Positions 61,138-64,000 of a stretch of DNA of 64,000 nt are shown here, in pieces. The notes under the pieces are model-generated. The model was given only the letters and a program-made list of their open reading frames with translations. It was not told the origin of the DNA and did no database searches. The position numbers and the translations under genes are program-made. Each line of letters opens with the position of its first letter. Position 1 is the first letter of the stretch. The DNA is from Ensifer adhaerens (GTDB lineage Bacteria > Pseudomonadota > Alphaproteobacteria > Rhizobiales > Rhizobiaceae). Location of the stretch: the NCBI RefSeq assembly GCF_020035535.1, contig NZ_CP083349.1, forward strand, positions 4,118,001-4,182,000. Reading direction: 5' to 3'.

Positions 61138-61917
61138 ATGATCGTCGAGATAGTACTCGGTGCCCTTTTCATTTTTGGCACGGTCGGCTTGACGCTTGCG
61201 GCCTATTTCCTGATGCGGTTGATCATGGGGGGCGAGGCGGAGGGGCATGAGAAGGAACTTGCGAGCTCCATTATCTTCCGGGTCGCAGCGCTGCACGGGC
61301 TGATCCTGGCGCTCGTGTTTGCCCAGGAAATGCTTGAGTACCAGCAACTCAAATACGAGATGGCGACCGAAGCCGGAGCGGTCGCTGACATCTACTACGA
61401 TGCCGAACGTTACGGCGAGACGTTCAAGGCGCCGATCCAGCAGGCGATGTCCGCCTACGTAGCCCAGGTGATCGACGGTGAGTGGCAGTCACTGGGGGAC
61501 AAAGGCCGCCTGTCAAAGGAGGCATGGGCACATTGGGATCGCGCCTACCAGCATGTGTTGAATCTGGTGCCCGCGGACAAGCGCCAGGAAAGCCTGCGCA
61601 GCCAGATGCTGGAGCGTCTGCATGACATTTCGCAAAGCCGGACGAAGCGCGAAAGCAATGTCGCGGATTCGATCGATAGCATCTTCTGGTTCGCCGCGCT
61701 CGCCGGCATCATCTTCATTGCGCTCGCCTATTATTCCTTCCCGCCGATGCCGCGCAATCTGCTGCTGCTTTGTCTCTTCGGCGCCTATACCGGCATCATC
61801 CTGTTCCTGATCTACGCCTTCTCCAACCCGTACCAGCCGCCGGCGGCGCTGGCACCGGGGCCGCTCGAACGGGTGCAGCAGCAGATCGGTGCGTCGCCAT
61901 CCGCCACCGGCGGATGA
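61138..61917 (+). CDS. DUF4239 (bestrophin-like) membrane protein
   Basis: 259 residues. Two N-terminal helices (about 4-26 and 46-62), a long cytoplasmic or periplasmic helical loop, then two helices near the C-terminus (about 183-205 and 207-227). ASSIIFRVAALHGLILALVFAQE and EMATEAGAVADIYYDAERYG are typical of the family, followed by ISQSRTKRESNVADSI. Bestrophins are anion channels; in bacteria the role of DUF4239 proteins is not known. ATG 61138 follows a GGGAGGG ribosome site. Confidence 0.8.
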   Translation: MIVEIVLGALFIFGTVGLTLAAYFLMRLIMGGEAEGHEKELASSIIFRVAALHGLILALVFAQEMLEYQQLKYEMATEAGAVADIYYDAERYGETFKAPIQQAMSAYVAQVIDGEWQSLGDKGRLSKEAWAHWDRAYQHVLNLVPADKRQESLRSQMLERLHDISQSRTKRESNVADSIDSIFWFAALAGIIFIALAYYSFPPMPRNLLLLCLFGAYTGIILFLIYAFSNPYQPPAALAPGPLERVQQQIGASPSATGG

Positions 61918-61927
61918 CGGGCCGTCG

Positions 61928-63196
61928 CTAGGCGAATTGACCCAGCCGCAGCAGATCTCCGCTGATGGCGCCGCTGCCGAGCCTGTCGGTGCGGGCGGCT
62001 TCCGGGCGCGGCGGCGGCATGGAGTGGCCGATCGCAAACAGCAGCGCGCTCGCCGCCGAAAGCAGCGCAAACAGCAGGAACATGCCGGCGCCGCCGATCG
62101 TGCCGAGCGCCAGGCCACCGATCAGTGGCCCAAGGAAGTTCCCGACCGTCGAAAGCGAATGCGCACCGAAATAGGTGCCGCGATTGCCGTCATCGGAAAT
62201 GCCGTCGACCAGTACATACTCGGAGGGCACGACGAGCACCTCGCCGATGGTAAAGAGGACCATTGAGGCGACGAGCATTTCCACTCCGGACGAGGCTGCA
62301 AAGCCGATTTCCCCAACCAGGAACAGCAGGCAGCCGAGCGACAGTGCCGGCAGTGCACCGATCCGTTCAATGACGAAGCGGGCGGGCGTGCTCGCGATCA
62401 GCACCGTTGCGGCATTGGTCGAGACCAGAAGCGCAAAGAGGGTGACGCCATCCTCGAACCCGGTGTTGAGATATTGCGACAGGGTTACCGACCACTGGCC
62501 ATGGACGGCGAGCAGCAGGGTGCCGCCGATGACGAAGAAGACCAGCCGGCGGTCGCGCAGGGCGGTGACCAGCCCGCGCCAGCCACCGGCGCTGCGGGAT
62601 GCCTGCCGGCTCTCAATCGCCCGCCTGTTGCCGGCTTGCGGCACGGCGAAGAAGAGCACGAGGGCGAAGGCGGCATGCATGGCGCCGGCAGTGACGAACA
62701 GGGTCGCATAGGCCGCACCGACCCAGACGCCGATCAGCGGACCGATGGCCCAGCCGGCATTGATGGCGAGATAGCGCCAGGAGAAAACCCTGAGGCGCAG
62801 ATGCGCCGGCGCGGCATCGCTCATCAAGGCCCGCGAAACCGGTTCATAGACAGCGGCTGCGACAGCGGAAACGATGTGCGCCAGTGCGAAGGCCGCGATC
62901 GATTGCGCCAGCCCGAGTCCTGCAAGCGCCAGCCCGGCCATGAAAAGCGCTGCGGTCAACACGCCTTTTCTGCCGATCCGGTCGGAGAGCGTGCCGGCAA
63001 AGGGGCTGACGATTGCGCCGAGCAGCGGGCCGGCGCCGATCAAGGCGCCGATGCTCGCGGGAGCGAGGCCGAAATCACGCTGCAGGCGGATCGCGAGGAA
63101 GGTCAGGCTCATGCCCTTGGCGATCGTCACCACGCCGGAGCCTGCGATGAGAAGCAGCGCAACACGGCGACCCGCTTGTTCGGAGTAGGCGTTCAT
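61928..63196 (-). CDS. MFS transporter (multidrug-efflux-like)
   Basis: 422 residues from ATG 63196. About 12 membrane helices in two halves. The loop-2 signature is GTLSDRIGRKGVLTAAL (residues 69-85), with the charged DRxGRK. The second half has WSVTLSQYLNTGFEDGV and a central cytoplasmic loop rich in Arg and Ser. Drug or metabolite export is likely from similarity to the MFS_1 group; the substrate is not predictable. Tail-to-tail with the DUF4239 gene. Confidence 0.84.
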   Translation of the reverse strand: MNAYSEQAGRRVALLLIAGSGVVTIAKGMSLTFLAIRLQRDFGLAPASIGALIGAGPLLGAIVSPFAGTLSDRIGRKGVLTAALFMAGLALAGLGLAQSIAAFALAHIVSAVAAAVYEPVSRALMSDAAPAHLRLRVFSWRYLAINAGWAIGPLIGVWVGAAYATLFVTAGAMHAAFALVLFFAVPQAGNRRAIESRQASRSAGGWRGLVTALRDRRLVFFVIGGTLLLAVHGQWSVTLSQYLNTGFEDGVTLFALLVSTNAATVLIASTPARFVIERIGALPALSLGCLLFLVGEIGFAASSGVEMLVASMVLFTIGEVLVVPSEYVLVDGISDDGNRGTYFGAHSLSTVGNFLGPLIGGLALGTIGGAGMFLLFALLSAASALLFAIGHSMPPPRPEAARTDRLGSGAISGDLLRLGQFA

Positions 63197-63380
63197 CTCG
63201 GGCACCTGCAGGCTGTGGGTCGCTCCGCGCAAATGGCGAGCGACGAGAATGGAATAGGAGGCTCCCTTGGGATTACATCCGCCGCGTGTGCTCAGCAAGA
63301 GGTACCGTTCTCCAGCGGCGATCAGCCTCTGCGGGCGAGGGTGTTGCCTTCTCCCTCGAGCCGGATCCTGAACGAAAATC

Positions 63381-63409
63381 GGAGGCGGCCACCTGACGTG
63401 GCCGCCTCC
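63381..63409 (-). terminator. Terminator after the nucleoside deaminase gene
   Basis: GGAGGCGGCCAC, loop CTGAC, GTGGCCGCCTCC is a 12-pair perfect stem. Minus-strand transcripts continue into GATTTTCG. It lies about 46 bases after the deaminase stop. Confidence 0.8.
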
Positions 63410-63454
63410 GGGGCAATGTCCGGCTGGGCTTGGTGCCGAGATTGAGCCAGCCGG

Positions 63455-63925
63455 CTATTCCTTCCCCCGCCGTTCCTGCCAGGTCACGTAGAGCGGAGTC
63501 GCGTCGTTATCGGCGACTGGTACATGGCGGAAGCGCATGGCCTGTTCGGTGAGCGGTCTTGCCAGTTCCGCATAGATCGCAGCCGTCGACAGGCCAAAAG
63601 GTTCCGCGTCGGCATTCGAGTTCGCATAGGCGATCTCGGTGATCCCGGCCATGCGCATGGCCGCAAGGCACATCGGGCAGGGCTGGCCGCTGGCATAGAC
63701 GGCGGCACCTTCGAGCCGCGGCGAGCGAAGATTCCGGGCGGCGGCGCGCAGCGCATTCAGTTCCGCATGCGAGGTCGGGTCGCCGGTCGACAGCATTTCG
63801 TTGACGCCGCGGCCGACGATCTCGCCATCCTTGACGACGATGGCGCCGAAGGGACGACCGCCTTTTTCGATGTTGCGACGGGCGAGCGTTACCGCTTCGG
63901 CGAGATAGGTCTGTTCCTGGTTCAT
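63455..63925 (-). CDS. Nucleoside/guanine deaminase (CDA superfamily)
   Basis: 156 residues from ATG 63925, with GGAG eight bases before it. The zinc site is complete: SHAELNALR (HAE, with the catalytic Glu) and SGQPCPMCLAAM (PCxxC). The N-terminal RRNIEKGGRPFGAIVVKDGEIVGRG is typical of the guanine deaminase/TadA-like branch. The short C-terminal extension and lack of tRNA-binding features favour a free nucleobase deaminase over TadA, but this is not certain. Confidence 0.87.
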   Translation of the reverse strand: MNQEQTYLAEAVTLARRNIEKGGRPFGAIVVKDGEIVGRGVNEMLSTGDPTSHAELNALRAAARNLRSPRLEGAAVYASGQPCPMCLAAMRMAGITEIAYANSNADAEPFGLSTAAIYAELARPLTEQAMRFRHVPVADNDATPLYVTWQERRGKE

Positions 63926-63942
63926 AGGAGACTCCAGTAAGA

Positions 63943-63986
63943 GCAATTCCGGGAGAAGCGTGAAGCGCCTCTCGGTCCGGACTTGC
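63943..63986. repeat. Degenerate rhizobial palindromic repeat
   Basis: GCAATTCC (63943-63950) and GGACTTGC (63979-63986) are the ends, with GAAGCG-TGAA-GCGCCT inside. It matches the design of the palindrome at 6496-6512, which keeps only the ends. Upstream of the deaminase gene at the edge of the window. Confidence 0.6.
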
Positions 63987-64000
63987 GTTCGTACGAACTA

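Overview
The window is chromosomal DNA of an alphaproteobacterium, most likely Rhizobiaceae and probably Sinorhizobium/Ensifer. This rests on the GC-rich codon use, the pmtA/pyrF neighbourhood, the iolR and iolC-D-E-B block, a GTTC-N7-GTTC LexA-type site before comM, and several palindromic intergenic repeats of a type common in rhizobia. The assignment is inferred from gene content alone. I saw no rRNA or tRNA gene, CRISPR array, transposase, phage gene or plasmid replication gene. All 60 protein genes have recognisable families except one 53-residue secreted or membrane peptide; a few belong to families of unknown function.

Layout. 1-13.2 kb is housekeeping: the start of an imelysin-like gene, rsmB, an RlpA-like protein, an SDR/queG/GST gene string, uppP, an NDUFA9-like protein, pyrF, a histidine phosphatase relative, pmtA, dnaN, rsmI and yraN. 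13.3-18.7 kb is a glycerol-3-phosphate importer, ugpBAEC, followed by a translationally coupled endonuclease/phosphatase-family gene. A Pho-box-like site lies in front of it, and it sits between yraN and gshB. 18.8-29 kb holds gshB, comM, cysK, two LysE-type exporters, a NIPSNAP protein with a DMT exporter divergent from an Lrp regulator, dut and prfC. 29-31.6 kb is a three-gene set: a B3/B4 tRNA-editing-like protein, an EamA exporter and an AraC regulator.

31.8-44.9 kb is a complete assimilatory nitrate system. NasT (ANTAR antiterminator) and NasS (soluble nitrate sensor) precede nrtABC, nirBD, the nitrate reductase gene and cysG. In front of nrtA the sequence shows an NtrC-like site, a near-perfect sigma-54 promoter, a hairpin with the A1/G4 hexaloop expected of an ANTAR RNA target at the predicted 5' end, and a run of seven T just before the gene. 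The likely logic is that NtrC and sigma-54 start the transcript when nitrogen is scarce, and NasT lets it proceed past the leader when nitrate releases it from NasS. NrtABC imports nitrate, the reductase makes nitrite, NirBD makes ammonium, and CysG makes the siroheme that NirB needs.

45-53.9 kb is myo-inositol catabolism on the minus strand: an inositol-dehydrogenase-like gene, iolR, then iolC-D-E-B. A shared 13-base core with a near GGAA-N6-TTCC motif lies upstream of both the iolC operon and the dehydrogenase gene. 53.9-64 kb returns to general functions: a class II amidotransferase, coaBC, a diguanylate cyclase, an ABC-F protein, an atypical cation-diffusion-facilitator relative, a DUF4239 membrane protein, an MFS exporter and a nucleoside deaminase.

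I did not find a clearly undescribed system. The best leads are the nitrate leader RNA, the LexA-type site before comM, the AraC/EamA/B3-B4 trio, the CDF relative lacking canonical metal ligands, and the repeat-derived N-terminus of UgpA.
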